DNA of 33,399 bases, from the NCBI GenBank assembly GCA_964402115.1, contig CAYOBW010000045.1:1-33399 (forward strand), given 5' to 3'. This document shows positions 26,341 through 33,399 of the stretch, piece by piece (positions within the stretch are counted from its first letter, which is position 1; each line of letters begins with the position of its first letter). Both the position numbers and the translations under genes were made by a program. The DNA comes from CAYOBW01 sp964402115. Its GTDB lineage: Bacteria > Verrucomicrobiota > Kiritimatiellia > UBA8416 > CAYOBW01. The notes below the pieces were generated by a model. The model was not told the origin of the DNA and ran no database searches. It saw nothing but the letters and a program-made list of their open reading frames with translations.

Positions 26341-28773
26341 ATGCACACGAGACGGGCGATTCTGGCAGGTGCAGGGCTGGTCGTGGCGGCCGGCATGAAC
26401 GCGATGGCGGCAGCGCCGACCGCGCCATGCGTCAGCGGCATCTACCCGCACCTCGCCACGTTCAACAACGAAGGCGAGTGCGGCACGGGCGCCGTCGTGC
26501 CCTGGGCCGACCGGCTCTGGGCCATCTCCTACGGCCCCCACCTCCCGAAAGGGTCGTCGGACAAGCTCTACGAAATCACGCCGGACCTGCGGCAGATCAT
26601 CCGCCCCGAGAGCATCGGCGGCACGCCGGCCAACCGGATGATCCATCGCGAGTCGCAGCAGCTCTTCATCGGGCCGTATGTCATCGGCGCGGACCGCGGC
26701 GTGCGCGTGATTCCCTACACCACCATGTATGGCCGCCACACGGGGATGGCCCGCCACCTCACCGACCCGACCAACAAGATCGTCTGCGCCACGATGGAGG
26801 AAGGCGTCTACGAAGTGGATGTGAGGACGCTGGCGGTAAAGGAGCTCTGGGCCGACGAACAGCTCAAGGAGGGCCGCCACGCCGGGCTGCCCGGCTACCA
26901 CGGCAAGGGTTTCTACTCCGCCCAGGGCCGCTACGTGTACGCCAACAACGGCGATCACGCGTCGGAGGCGCGCTCCAATCCCACCGTGCCTTCAGGCGCG
27001 CTGGCGGAATGGGACGGCAAGGCGGACAAGTGGACGGTCGTGCGGCGCAACCAGTTCACCGACGTCACGGGCCCCGGCGGGATCGAGGGCAATCCCCCCG
27101 GCGACGACCGCCTCTGGAGCATCGGCTGGGACCATCGCTCGCTGATCCTGATGCTGTTGGACCGCGGCGCGTGGCACGCCTACCGGCTGCCGAAGGCGAG
27201 CCACTGCTACGACGGGGCGCACGGCTGGAACACGGAGTGGCCCCGCATCCGCGACATCGGGGAGGACGCCCTGCTGCTGACGATGCACGGCTGCTTCTGG
27301 CGTTTTCCGAAGACGTTCGCCGCCGCGAACAGCGCCGGCCTCGCGCCCCGCAGCACGTACCTCAAGGTCATCGGCGACTTCTGCCGCTGGCAGGATCGCG
27401 TCGTCTGCGGCTGCGACGACACGGCCAAGAGCGAATTTCTGAACACGCGCAAGGCCAAGGGGAAACTGGCCGGCCCCGGCCAGTCGCAGTCGAACCTGTG
27501 GTTCGTCGAGCCGGCGCGGCTGGACGCGCTGGGCCCGGCGCTCGGACGCGGCGCCGTGTGGTGGAACGACGATGTGCAGGCCGGCGCGGCATCCGATCCC
27601 TTCCTCTTCGCCGGCTTCGCGCGGCGGTCGCTGCACCTCGCGCACGGGCAGGCCGAACCGGTCACCTTCCGCATCGAGGTGGACGCAGCCGGCAACGGCT
27701 CGTGGCGGGCGCTGCGCAGCGTGGTCGTGCCGGCCCGCGGCTATGCCTGGGCCGCCTTCGCGGCGGACGAGACGGGGGCGTGGGTCCGCGTCGTCGCCGA
27801 CCGCGACTGCGCGGGCGTCAATGCCTTCTTCCACTACCGCCAGGAGGACCCGCGCGGCGCGACCCCGGCCGCCATCTTCGACGGCCTCGCCGCCCCCGGC
27901 GCGGCCCGGACGCAGGGCGGACTGCTCTACGCGCGCGGCGCCAACCTGCGCACCCTGTCGTGCGTCAGGCGGGACCCTGCGGGCGAGCCCCGCGGCTACG
28001 AGCTGACCGACGCGCTCGAACTGCGGCCCCTCGCCGATCGGGCGGCCATCGAAAAGACCCTGACCCTGGTGCCCATTCCAACCAACGTCCTGCAGGCGGA
28101 CGCCGCATCCGTGCTGTACGTGGACGGCAAGAGCCGCTGGCGGCTGCCCAAAGGCGATCCCGCTTTCGACCTGCCTGGCGCCATGGACGACGCGCGCATC
28201 TGCCGCGAAGTCTGCACGGAGCGCGACCTGTTCAACGCGCACGGCACCTTCTACGAACTGCCCGCCGAGAACGCCGGCGGCTTCGCGAAGATCCGCCCCG
28301 TCGCCACGCACAACCGCCGGATCAAGGACTACGCCTCGTACCGCGGCCTGCTCGTCATCTCCGGCGTCGCCTCGAACGCCCCCGCGCACAACCCGCGCAT
28401 CGTCCGCTCCGCCGACGGCGCCTGCGCCCTCTGGGTCGGCGTCGTGGACGACCTCTGGCAGCTCGGCAAGCCGCGCGGGACGGGGGGACCGTGGAAGGAC
28501 AGCACCGTCACAGCCGGCCGCGCGTCCGATCCCTACCTCATGACGGGGTACGACCGGAAGCGGCTGACGCTCTCGCACGCGGCCGCCGAACCGGTCACGT
28601 TCACGGTTGAAGTGGATATCGCGGGCACGGGACAGTGGTTGGCCTACCGCGCCTTCACGGTCCCCCCCGGCCAGCCGCTGGCCCACGCGTTCGACGAGTC
28701 CTTCTCCGCCTACTGGGTCCGCGTCGTCAGCGACCGCGCCTGCACGGCCACCGCGCAGTTCGTGTACGAGTGA
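26341..28773 (+). CDS. Large exported protein of unknown function with duplicated C-terminal module
   Basis: 810 aa, not recognised. The N-terminus MHTRRAILAGAGLVVAAGMNAMAAA has a twin-arginine-like TRRAIL motif followed by a hydrophobic stretch, so Tat export is likely. Residues about 30-415 contain 'LWAISYG', 'LYEITPD', 'GVYEVDVRT' and 'LWSIGWDH' segments spaced like beta-propeller blades. A module of about 80 residues occurs twice: 416-498 (SDPFLFAGF..RSL.L.HG.AEPVTF.IEVD) and 727-810 (SDPYLMTGY.RKRLTLSH.AAEPVTF.VEVD), both ending 'WVRVV.DR.C....F.Y'. A second propeller-like stretch with LVISGVAS and WVGVVDDLWQ lies between them. The ATG at 26341 has GAGGAG just before. It may bind or process carbohydrates, but no catalytic motif can be named. 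Confidence 0.82.
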   Translation: MHTRRAILAGAGLVVAAGMNAMAAAPTAPCVSGIYPHLATFNNEGECGTGAVVPWADRLWAISYGPHLPKGSSDKLYEITPDLRQIIRPESIGGTPANRMIHRESQQLFIGPYVIGADRGVRVIPYTTMYGRHTGMARHLTDPTNKIVCATMEEGVYEVDVRTLAVKELWADEQLKEGRHAGLPGYHGKGFYSAQGRYVYANNGDHASEARSNPTVPSGALAEWDGKADKWTVVRRNQFTDVTGPGGIEGNPPGDDRLWSIGWDHRSLILMLLDRGAWHAYRLPKASHCYDGAHGWNTEWPRIRDIGEDALLLTMHGCFWRFPKTFAAANSAGLAPRSTYLKVIGDFCRWQDRVVCGCDDTAKSEFLNTRKAKGKLAGPGQSQSNLWFVEPARLDALGPALGRGAVWWNDDVQAGAASDPFLFAGFARRSLHLAHGQAEPVTFRIEVDAAGNGSWRALRSVVVPARGYAWAAFAADETGAWVRVVADRDCAGVNAFFHYRQEDPRGATPAAIFDGLAAPGAARTQGGLLYARGANLRTLSCVRRDPAGEPRGYELTDALELRPLADRAAIEKTLTLVPIPTNVLQADAASVLYVDGKSRWRLPKGDPAFDLPGAMDDARICREVCTERDLFNAHGTFYELPAENAGGFAKIRPVATHNRRIKDYASYRGLLVISGVASNAPAHNPRIVRSADGACALWVGVVDDLWQLGKPRGTGGPWKDSTVTAGRASDPYLMTGYDRKRLTLSHAAAEPVTFTVEVDIAGTGQWLAYRAFTVPPGQPLAHAFDESFSAYWVRVVSDRACTATAQFVYE

Positions 28774-28899
28774 GAGGATTGTTCCCGTGACATGCAGGAC
28801 GGTGCTCCTACGCCGTCCACGGGATGGCTGACGGCACGCGGGCGCGCGCCATGCGCGGCGTTTCTCCTTACGCACTCTGCGGCTGCATTCTATCCCGCT

Positions 28900-28921
28900 G
28901 GACGGCCCGAGAGGCCCGTCC
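28900..28921. repeat. Hairpin repeat family B, copy 2
   Basis: GGACGGCCC (28900-28908), loop GAGA, GGCCCGTCC (28913-28921); 8 of 9 pairs. It sits in the 177-bp gap between two convergent genes. Confidence 0.6.
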
Positions 28922-28950
28922 TACGTGCATGCCCGCGGTGCCGGGCATCG

Positions 28951-29994
28951 CTAAGTCCGTTTGTGCCGTACACCTTTCCTGGGGTTCTTCGGGCAAGGCT
29001 CGTCGTTCTCAAGCGCCATGGCGTCCAGTACCAGGTGCCGTTCCCGGGCCAGTTCCGTCCGGAATTCCTCTTCGCTTGGCAGAACCAACCGGTACTTGCT
29101 CGCGAAGAGTTGCTCGTTTCCGTGCAACACCGAGAACCGCACCACCGTTTCATCCGTCTTCGCGCACAGAATAATCCCGACGGTCGGATTGTCCTCCGGT
29201 CCGCGCCGCAACTCGTCGTACATCCGGACGTACATGTCCATCTGGCCGATGTCCTGATGCGCCAGTTCATCCGTCTTCAAGTCGAAGAGCACAAAGCACT
29301 TCAGCAGGTAGTTGTAGAAGACCAGGTCAATGTAGAAGTCCTTGCTCTCGGTGCTGATCCGCTGCTGGCGGGCGACAAAGGCAAACCCTTTCCCCAGTTC
29401 CAGCAGGAACGCCTGTAGATTCTCGATCAAGGCGTTTTCCAGCTTGGACTCCAGCAGTCGACCTGTCTCGGGCAGGCCCAGGAACTCCAGCATCACCGGA
29501 TCGCGCACGAAATCGCGGGGCGTTTGGTCCGCCTGCTTCAGCTTCCTCGCCGCCTCCGCCCGCACCGGCTTCCGATCCTTGCTGACCAGCAGCCGCTCGT
29601 AGTAGAGCGTCCCGATCTGCCGCTCCAGCGCCCGTGTACCCCAATTCTGTGCGGCCGCTTCGGCCATGTACCACTCCCGGGCCGGAGCGTCTTCCACGCG
29701 CAACAACAGCCGGTAGTGGGTCCAGCTCAATTCGTGACGCAGTGCGTCACGATTCGGGAACGACTTGAAGAACAGCCTCATGTAGCGCAGATTCGACTCA
29801 TCGAACCCCTTCCCGAACTCCCCGGTCAACCGTTCCGCCAGCCGCGGCAACAGCTTCGTCCCGTATTCCGCCCGCGCCGCGCCCCCCTGCTCGAACTCCA
29901 CGATGTGGCGGCCGACCTCCCAGCACGTGTGCACCTGGACCAAGTCCACCGCGCGCAATGCCTGCTGCCGGGAGGTTTGAATCAGCGCGGGCAT
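28951..29994 (-). CDS. YhcG/DUF1016-family PD-(D/E)XK nuclease-like protein
   Basis: 347 aa. The N-terminal DUF1016 region has 'HTCWEVGRHIVEFEQGG.ARAEYGTKLLPRLAERLTGEFGKGF..SNLRYMR' (23-73) and ends with 'FLGLPE'. The C-terminal nuclease domain has Glu191 (IENLQAFLLELGKGFAF), Asp223 (YIDLVFYN) and Asp238-Leu-Lys240 (FDLK), the core of the PD-(D/E)XK fold. Members are found as orphans and near restriction systems; the biological target is unsettled. The start at 29994 has GGAGG touching the ATG, and about 20-30 residues found at the front of many members are missing. Upstream in frame there is no other start before a stop at 30064, so mild N-terminal truncation is possible. No methylase or specificity partner is visible; both flanks are repeat-rich. 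Confidence 0.88.
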   Translation of the reverse strand: MPALIQTSRQQALRAVDLVQVHTCWEVGRHIVEFEQGGAARAEYGTKLLPRLAERLTGEFGKGFDESNLRYMRLFFKSFPNRDALRHELSWTHYRLLLRVEDAPAREWYMAEAAAQNWGTRALERQIGTLYYERLLVSKDRKPVRAEAARKLKQADQTPRDFVRDPVMLEFLGLPETGRLLESKLENALIENLQAFLLELGKGFAFVARQQRISTESKDFYIDLVFYNYLLKCFVLFDLKTDELAHQDIGQMDMYVRMYDELRRGPEDNPTVGIILCAKTDETVVRFSVLHGNEQLFASKYRLVLPSEEEFRTELARERHLVLDAMALENDEPCPKNPRKGVRHKRT

Positions 29995-30440
29995 CCTCCG
30001 CCCAGCCCCGGCGTTCGCACAGGGTACAAAGCCGGCAGGCCAGTTGTCGAGCCGCCTCCGGGATCATCCGCAACCACCCGAAGAAAGATCGCGCGGGCGA
30101 CTCGAACCACGCTGCAAAGACCGCGGACCATCCGGCACGTCCACCTGCCCCAGTTGAAGGCGAGAATACACAAGACCAAGTGGCGATGCAACCCCACCGT
30201 CGGCGCGCCGGCGATTGGCCGCATCTGCGAGTTGTTGCACGTCGCGAGCGCCTTCCGAGCAGGCCAGGCATTCCTGCCTGACCTGGTCGGGCAGGAATGC
30301 TCGACCTACTCGGGAGCCCGCGGTACCAGGCAGAATCTGGCGTTCGGCCCCAGCGCCTGGCGCAATTTCTGATAGCGAAGGCGCAATTCTGTCTTTCTCG
30401 ATTGCGTGCGTCCTGCTAAGAGCTTGTTCCCGTGACAACC
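29995..30440. other. Intergenic region, 446 bp
   Basis: No convincing gene. It holds the hairpin at 30267-30301 and a near-repeat GCGCAATT(T)CTG at 30360-30371 and 30381-30391. The remaining part shows no recognisable feature; open frames there are Arg-rich and unsupported. Confidence 0.5.
30267..30301. repeat. Hairpin repeat family C
   Basis: GCATTCCTGCC (30268-30278) pairs perfectly with GGCAGGAATGC (30290-30300); the stem continues inward through one G-T pair and three more pairs to a 3-nt loop. It is not followed by a T-run. It resembles widespread intergenic hairpins in PVC-type genomes (recollection, not searched). Confidence 0.65.
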
Positions 30441-31691
30441 ATGCCTGCTCCCGCTAGCTCATCGCGCCGCTGGTTCATCGCCGGCCTGCTCTTCCTGGCG
30501 GCCGTTCTGAACTACGTGGACAAGAACACGCTCTCGCTGCTGGCCCCGACGATCCAGGCGGACCTCCACCTGACGGACAAGGACTACGCGAACGTCCAGA
30601 ACGCTTTCCAGATCGCCTACACCATCGCGCTGCTGGCCTCGGGCGTCATCGTGGACAAGCTGGGGTCGCGCATCAGCCTGGCCCTCTTCGTCGGCTGGTG
30701 GTCGCTGGCCAACGTGTTCACTGCGTTGGCGCGGTCGGCGGGGGGCTTGCTGGGGTTCCGTTTCCTGCTCGGCCTCGGCGAAGCGGGTAACTGGACCGCC
30801 TCGCCGAAGGCCGTCTCCGAGTGGTTCCCGCCCAGGGAGCGCGGGCTGGCGATCGGCATCTACACGGCGGGGACGCCGATCGGCATGACGCTGGCGCCAC
30901 TGTTCATCATCTGGCTCTCCGGGCGCTTCGGCTGGCAATCGGCCTTCGTCGTGACGGGGTTGTGCGGACTGCTCTGGCTCGTGCCATGGCTGATCGTCAA
31001 ACGGGCCGCGCCGGCCCCCGCGGGCGAGGCGGCGGGCAGCGTTGCGGCGGACGAGCCCGGCTGGACCTGGCTCCAGGCCTTCGCACAGCCCGTGGTCTGG
31101 TGCCTGCTGTTCGGCCGCATGCTCTCCGATCCGATCTGGTTCTTCTACCAGAACTGGTTCCCCAAGTACCTCGTCACGGCCCGCGGCCTGACGCAGGCCG
31201 ATGTGAAGATCACCTGGGTCATGTTCCTCGCGGCCGGGCTGGGCAGCCTCCTCGGCGGCTGGATATCCGGCCGCTTCATCAAGCGCGGGCTCCCGCCGGC
31301 GCGCGTCCGGGTGCTCGTCATGCTGGTTTGCGCGCTGTTCATGCCCCTGTCGCCGCTGGTGGCGTACGCGCCCACGGCCTGGTGGTCGCTGGCCTGCGCC
31401 TCGCTGATCGTCTTCGCCCACCTGGCCTGGCTGACCAACATCAGCGCCCTCGTCGTCGACGTCGTGCCCCGGCGCTCGCTCGGGTCGGTGTTCGGCATCG
31501 TCGCCGCCGGCAGCTCCCTCGGCGCCATTCTCATGAACAACCAGGTCGCCGCGCTCCTGAAACCCGATCCGCTCACCAAGCTCGTGCAACCCGGCGCCTA
31601 CACGAGCTGGTATCTCATCGCGGCCTGCCTGCACATCGCCGTGATCCCGTTGATCGCCTGGGGCGTGCTGCGCCGGAAGTCGGCGGTGTGA
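30441..31691 (+). CDS. MFS transporter, anion:cation symporter (hexuronate/ExuT-like) family
   Basis: 416 aa, about 12 membrane helices. Typical family segments are 'LNYVDKNTLSLLAPTIQADL' with the acidic residue in helix 1, 'FQIAYTIALLASGVIVDKLGSR' (motif A-like), 'GLGEAGNWTASPKAVSEWFPPRERGLAIGIYTAGTPIG' and 'GGWISGRFIKRG'. It imports an organic anion such as a hexuronate or related sugar acid; the exact substrate cannot be given. Start: ATG at 30441 is used; the GTG at 30432 (3 residues longer) is possible, and neither has a strong ribosome-binding site. It stands alone, with no sugar-acid catabolic gene beside it. Confidence 0.88.
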   Translation: MPAPASSSRRWFIAGLLFLAAVLNYVDKNTLSLLAPTIQADLHLTDKDYANVQNAFQIAYTIALLASGVIVDKLGSRISLALFVGWWSLANVFTALARSAGGLLGFRFLLGLGEAGNWTASPKAVSEWFPPRERGLAIGIYTAGTPIGMTLAPLFIIWLSGRFGWQSAFVVTGLCGLLWLVPWLIVKRAAPAPAGEAAGSVAADEPGWTWLQAFAQPVVWCLLFGRMLSDPIWFFYQNWFPKYLVTARGLTQADVKITWVMFLAAGLGSLLGGWISGRFIKRGLPPARVRVLVMLVCALFMPLSPLVAYAPTAWWSLACASLIVFAHLAWLTNISALVVDVVPRRSLGSVFGIVAAGSSLGAILMNNQVAALLKPDPLTKLVQPGAYTSWYLIAACLHIAVIPLIAWGVLRRKSAV

Positions 31692-31746
31692 GCGGGGAAC
31701 GTCAGGGGCAACGATCACCGAGGGCAGGCCGTTGTTGGCCACCGTC

Positions 31747-32073
31747 TCAGGTTGCGAGATCCCAGACGATCGAGAACAACACCCACGCCTGGAAAGCAAG
31801 CGGCGGCGCGGCAAGCAGCTTGTGACCCATGCCGCCCCGGACAAACCCCCGAACGCCTTGGAGGGCGCCATAGACGCAAAGGATGCCGCAACCGCACCAC
31901 ACGAGGATCCGCTGCAGTACGACGGAGGGAGAAGCAGGTTGCTGCGGCAGGCCGATTTCGGGCACGGAGCCCGCGTACAGACTCCTGACGTAATCCCCAA
32001 GCACAGCGAACAGTACGAGCAGCACAACGGCGACAGACCAGGCGAGCAGCACGTTGACGCTTGCTTTGTTCAT
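31747..32073 (-). CDS. Small membrane protein of unknown function
   Basis: 108 aa with three hydrophobic segments: LLAWSVAVVLLVLFAVL near the start, ILVWCGCGILCVYGAL in the middle and LLAAPPLAFQAWVLFSIVW at the end. Not recognised. The start ATG at 32073 puts the first helix directly after MNKASVN; the alternative ATG at 32100 adds nine residues. Ribosome-binding sites are weak for both. The hydrophobic periodicity favours a real gene over the arginine-rich open frames on the other strand. It converges on the transporter gene. Confidence 0.55.
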   Translation of the reverse strand: MNKASVNVLLAWSVAVVLLVLFAVLGDYVRSLYAGSVPEIGLPQQPASPSVVLQRILVWCGCGILCVYGALQGVRGFVRGGMGHKLLAAPPLAFQAWVLFSIVWDLAT

Positions 32074-32157
32074 GTCTTGCTGGCCAACGCCCGGCGTCAT
32101 GGTGGCGAGCCTGCGAGCCTATCACGCGCGCCGAGATTGGCCTTCCACCCCATTCGG

Positions 32158-32406
32158 ATTCACCACGGAGTCACGGAAACACGGAGAAGACAAGCACACG
32201 GAGCCTCGCGAATGGTGCCAGGCCTGCGCGGCCTGGCACCATTCGCTCGCCGGGTTAGAAGGAGAGAAAGGGGAGCGTCTTATCCTCCTCTGCCTCCCAT
32301 GACAGCGAGAGAGAACGGCGGGCCGGCCCGCGTCCACGCGGGACGGGCCGCCGTTGTCGAGCCTCCGCGTCCTGCTGCTCCGTGCCTCTGTGACTCCGTG
32401 GTTCAT
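32158..32406. repeat. Element bounded by 29-bp inverted repeats
   Basis: 32158-32186 and the reverse complement of 32378-32406 agree at 24 of 29 positions; the core is CCACGGAGTCAC...CACGGAG. The enclosed 191 bp hold a perfect hairpin and no gene. Either two chance neighbours of a dispersed repeat family or one small non-autonomous element. Confidence 0.6.
32208..32246. repeat. Perfect 17-bp hairpin
   Basis: Arms 32208-32224 and 32230-32246 are exact reverse complements around the 5-nt loop TGCGC; the stem contains GGTGCCAGGCC. No T-run follows, so it is not a typical terminator. Confidence 0.85.
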
Positions 32407-32625
32407 CTTCTCTTTCGGTGCCTTGGCCAACCTCTGTCCTAGCGACGTACATGTCGGAAGTCACAGGCCCGGCCAAGGGCCAGGGATTACCGGGGCGTCT
32501 ACGCGAGAATGTGGACGTGTGCAGCCCTCCATCCCCAGTCTACCAAGGCGGAAAGTAGAGCTTCAGGGGTGGAGTCTCAAGGCAAAACGGTCGACAGGCA
32601 AAACGGTTGGCGGTGGCTCAAAGGG

Positions 32626-32673
32626 GCGCATGTCGGCTCCGTAGGGTCTGCGCCTCGCCGACAGCGGAAACGG
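32626..32673 (+). repeat. Direct repeat family D, copy 1
   Basis: Shares GCGCAT.TC.GCTCCGTAG and GCCTCGCCGACAGCGG with 33348-33396; five substitutions and one inserted base separate the copies. Confidence 0.75.
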
Positions 32674-33034
32674 CCGATTGGACACGCCGAGTTGGACAGA
32701 GGACAGATGACAACGAGGCAAGGGTATGCCTGACAAGCGCCGGTGGCGAACTTACCCAGAGAACTTCGTCGTGAACCACGCCGCATCCAACTACGCCGTC
32801 AACTTTGTCGTGAACCCGCTGTCACGCAGGGGTGCCTAACGGCGGAGGACCGCCGCCTCCAAGTCTTGGGTCTGGCGCACGAAGACGACTGTCCCCGGCC
32901 GTTACGCTCCTTTTCGGTCCCCAGGACAACTCGGCGCCAGGTGAACGGCGGGCGAATGGGCAGCGCCGGAGGCGGGTCCGTGCGGCTTCAAGTCGCTGCA
33001 TGGTTCGACCGCAGAGCTGAGGGGAGACCGATGG

Positions 33035-33301
33035 CTGGCCTGAGCCGGCACGAATCACCTGGCGCCATTCCCTCGGTTTGTCCGGGTCCTGGTTGCCCTC
33101 CAGCGCGTCCAGGGCGCGATCCAGATCACGGGTGCTCATGTCCTTCAGCGCCGTTTGCCGCCCGGTCCGCGGGTCGGCCAACAGGGTATCGGGCGTGAGC
33201 GTGGCAGCGATCTGGTCGGGCAGCGCGGCGATCCGATACAGGACGGTGGGATCCAGACCAAGGAATTCGACAGCGCTGTCGAATTTCTCGCCACAAATTG
33301 C
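33035..33301 (-). pseudogene. Probable gene remnant, unrecognised
   Basis: On the minus strand a stretch of about 89 codons reads like real protein: KFDSAVEFLGLDPTVLYRI, PDQIAATLTPDTLL, PRTGRQTALKDM and STRDLDRALDALEG. It is in frame with a TGA at 33305-33307; ten further open codons lie before that, then a TAG. Downstream the frame stays open but turns into Arg/Pro-rich sequence without protein character. It looks like the middle of a DNA-binding or phage/plasmid-type protein whose ends are lost, but no family can be named with confidence. Confidence 0.35.
33264..33285. repeat. 22-bp perfect palindrome
   Basis: AATTCGACAGC followed directly by its reverse complement. It lies inside the gene remnant (codons for KFDSAVEF), so it may be a coincidence of coding sequence or a protein-binding site. 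Confidence 0.6.
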
Positions 33302-33347
33302 CTGTCACCGTTCTCCCACCGTTCTCCCGTTCTTGACGGGCTATCGG

Positions 33348-33396
33348 GCGCATATCAGCTCCGTAGGGTCTGTAGCCTCGCCGACAGCGGGAGCGG
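33348..33396 (+). repeat. Direct repeat family D, copy 2
   Basis: Second copy of the repeat at 32626-32673, 722 bp downstream in the same orientation, near the window end. The two copies flank the gene remnant. Confidence 0.75.
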
Positions 33397-33399
33397 TCG

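Larger units (their letters stand above)
32074..33399. other. Gene-poor, repeat-rich end of the window
   Basis: 1.3 kb without a convincing intact gene. It contains inverted 29-bp repeats (32158-32186, 32378-32406) around a strong hairpin, a short tandem of GGCAAAACGG (32581-32590, 32597-32606), near-direct repeats AACTT(C/T)GTCGTGAACC (32762-32777, 32801-32816), a 48/49-nt direct repeat pair, a 22-bp palindrome and a probable gene remnant. Confidence 0.6.

Noticed and set aside
26250..28610. A 786-codon open frame on the plus strand in a second frame over the exported-protein gene.
   Set aside because: Extremely arginine-rich, no recognisable motif; the other frame has a signal peptide, ribosome-binding site and an internal duplication at protein level.
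32208..32246. The perfect hairpin as a rho-independent terminator.
   Set aside because: No T-run on either strand and no gene ending close by in the right orientation.
32726..32839. A 37-codon frame with a repeated NFVVN and an AAGGG before the ATG.
   Set aside because: Too short, surrounded by repeats, and the repeated residues come from a DNA-level near-repeat; no sign of selection at protein level.
32743..33198. A 151-codon plus-strand frame at the window end.
   Set aside because: Arg/Pro-rich, opposite the more protein-like remnant, no start signal.
1..33399. CRISPR arrays, tRNA or rRNA genes, and intact transposases.
   Set aside because: No regularly spaced repeats, no tRNA-like fold or rRNA sequence, and no transposase motifs were seen by eye; a tRNA scan could still be run.

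Overview
The window is a G+C-rich bacterial chromosome segment, roughly two thirds G+C by eye. It most likely comes from the PVC group, with Kiritimatiellota or other Verrucomicrobiota-like bacteria the best guess. The assignment rests on three things: very long secreted proteins built from autotransporter-associated beta-strand repeats with DUF2341, LamG-like and DNRLRE-like modules; short dispersed hairpin repeats filling most larger gaps between genes; and the overall gene content. No rRNA, tRNA, CRISPR array or intact insertion sequence was seen, and the taxonomic call is an inference.

Layout. 1-252 holds a dispersed repeat and a good promoter. 253-12348 carries two tandem paralogous giant secreted repeat proteins (2578 and 1414 aa). 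12352-15144 (minus) is a proB-proA operon followed by a class II aldolase-family gene; it converges on the second giant gene with only 3 bp between them. 15351-18710 (plus) encodes an outer-membrane porin, a DUF485 small membrane protein and an acetate-type sodium:solute symporter. 18980-21963 encodes a membrane sensor with Cache, PAS and DUF294 nucleotidyltransferase domains, translationally overlapped by a calcineurin-like phosphoesterase. 22060-25519 encodes a PIN-PhoH ATPase, an M20 dipeptidase and a secreted SGNH hydrolase. 25537-25998 (minus) is a small exported protein. 26341-28773 is a large exported protein with a duplicated C-terminal module. 28951-29994 (minus) is a YhcG/DUF1016 PD-(D/E)XK nuclease-family protein. 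30441-31691 is an MFS transporter and 31747-32073 (minus) a small membrane protein. From 32074 to the end there is no convincing intact gene, only dispersed repeats and one probable gene remnant.

How the genes may work together. The porin, DUF485 protein and symporter look like an outer- plus inner-membrane route for small carboxylates. The adjacent sensor-nucleotidyltransferase and phosphoesterase are the most interesting part of the window. Soluble DUF294 nucleotidyltransferases are known neighbours of acetate-type symporters, but here the domain is fused to a periplasmic Cache sensor and a PAS domain. The phosphoesterase start codon overlaps the sensor's stop codon. This could be a ligand-controlled nucleotidylation writer with its eraser, although that function is inference only. 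The giant repeat proteins, the SGNH hydrolase and the exported proteins fit a cell that invests in surface structures and carbohydrate or ester degradation. The rest is housekeeping (proline synthesis, PhoH, peptidase).
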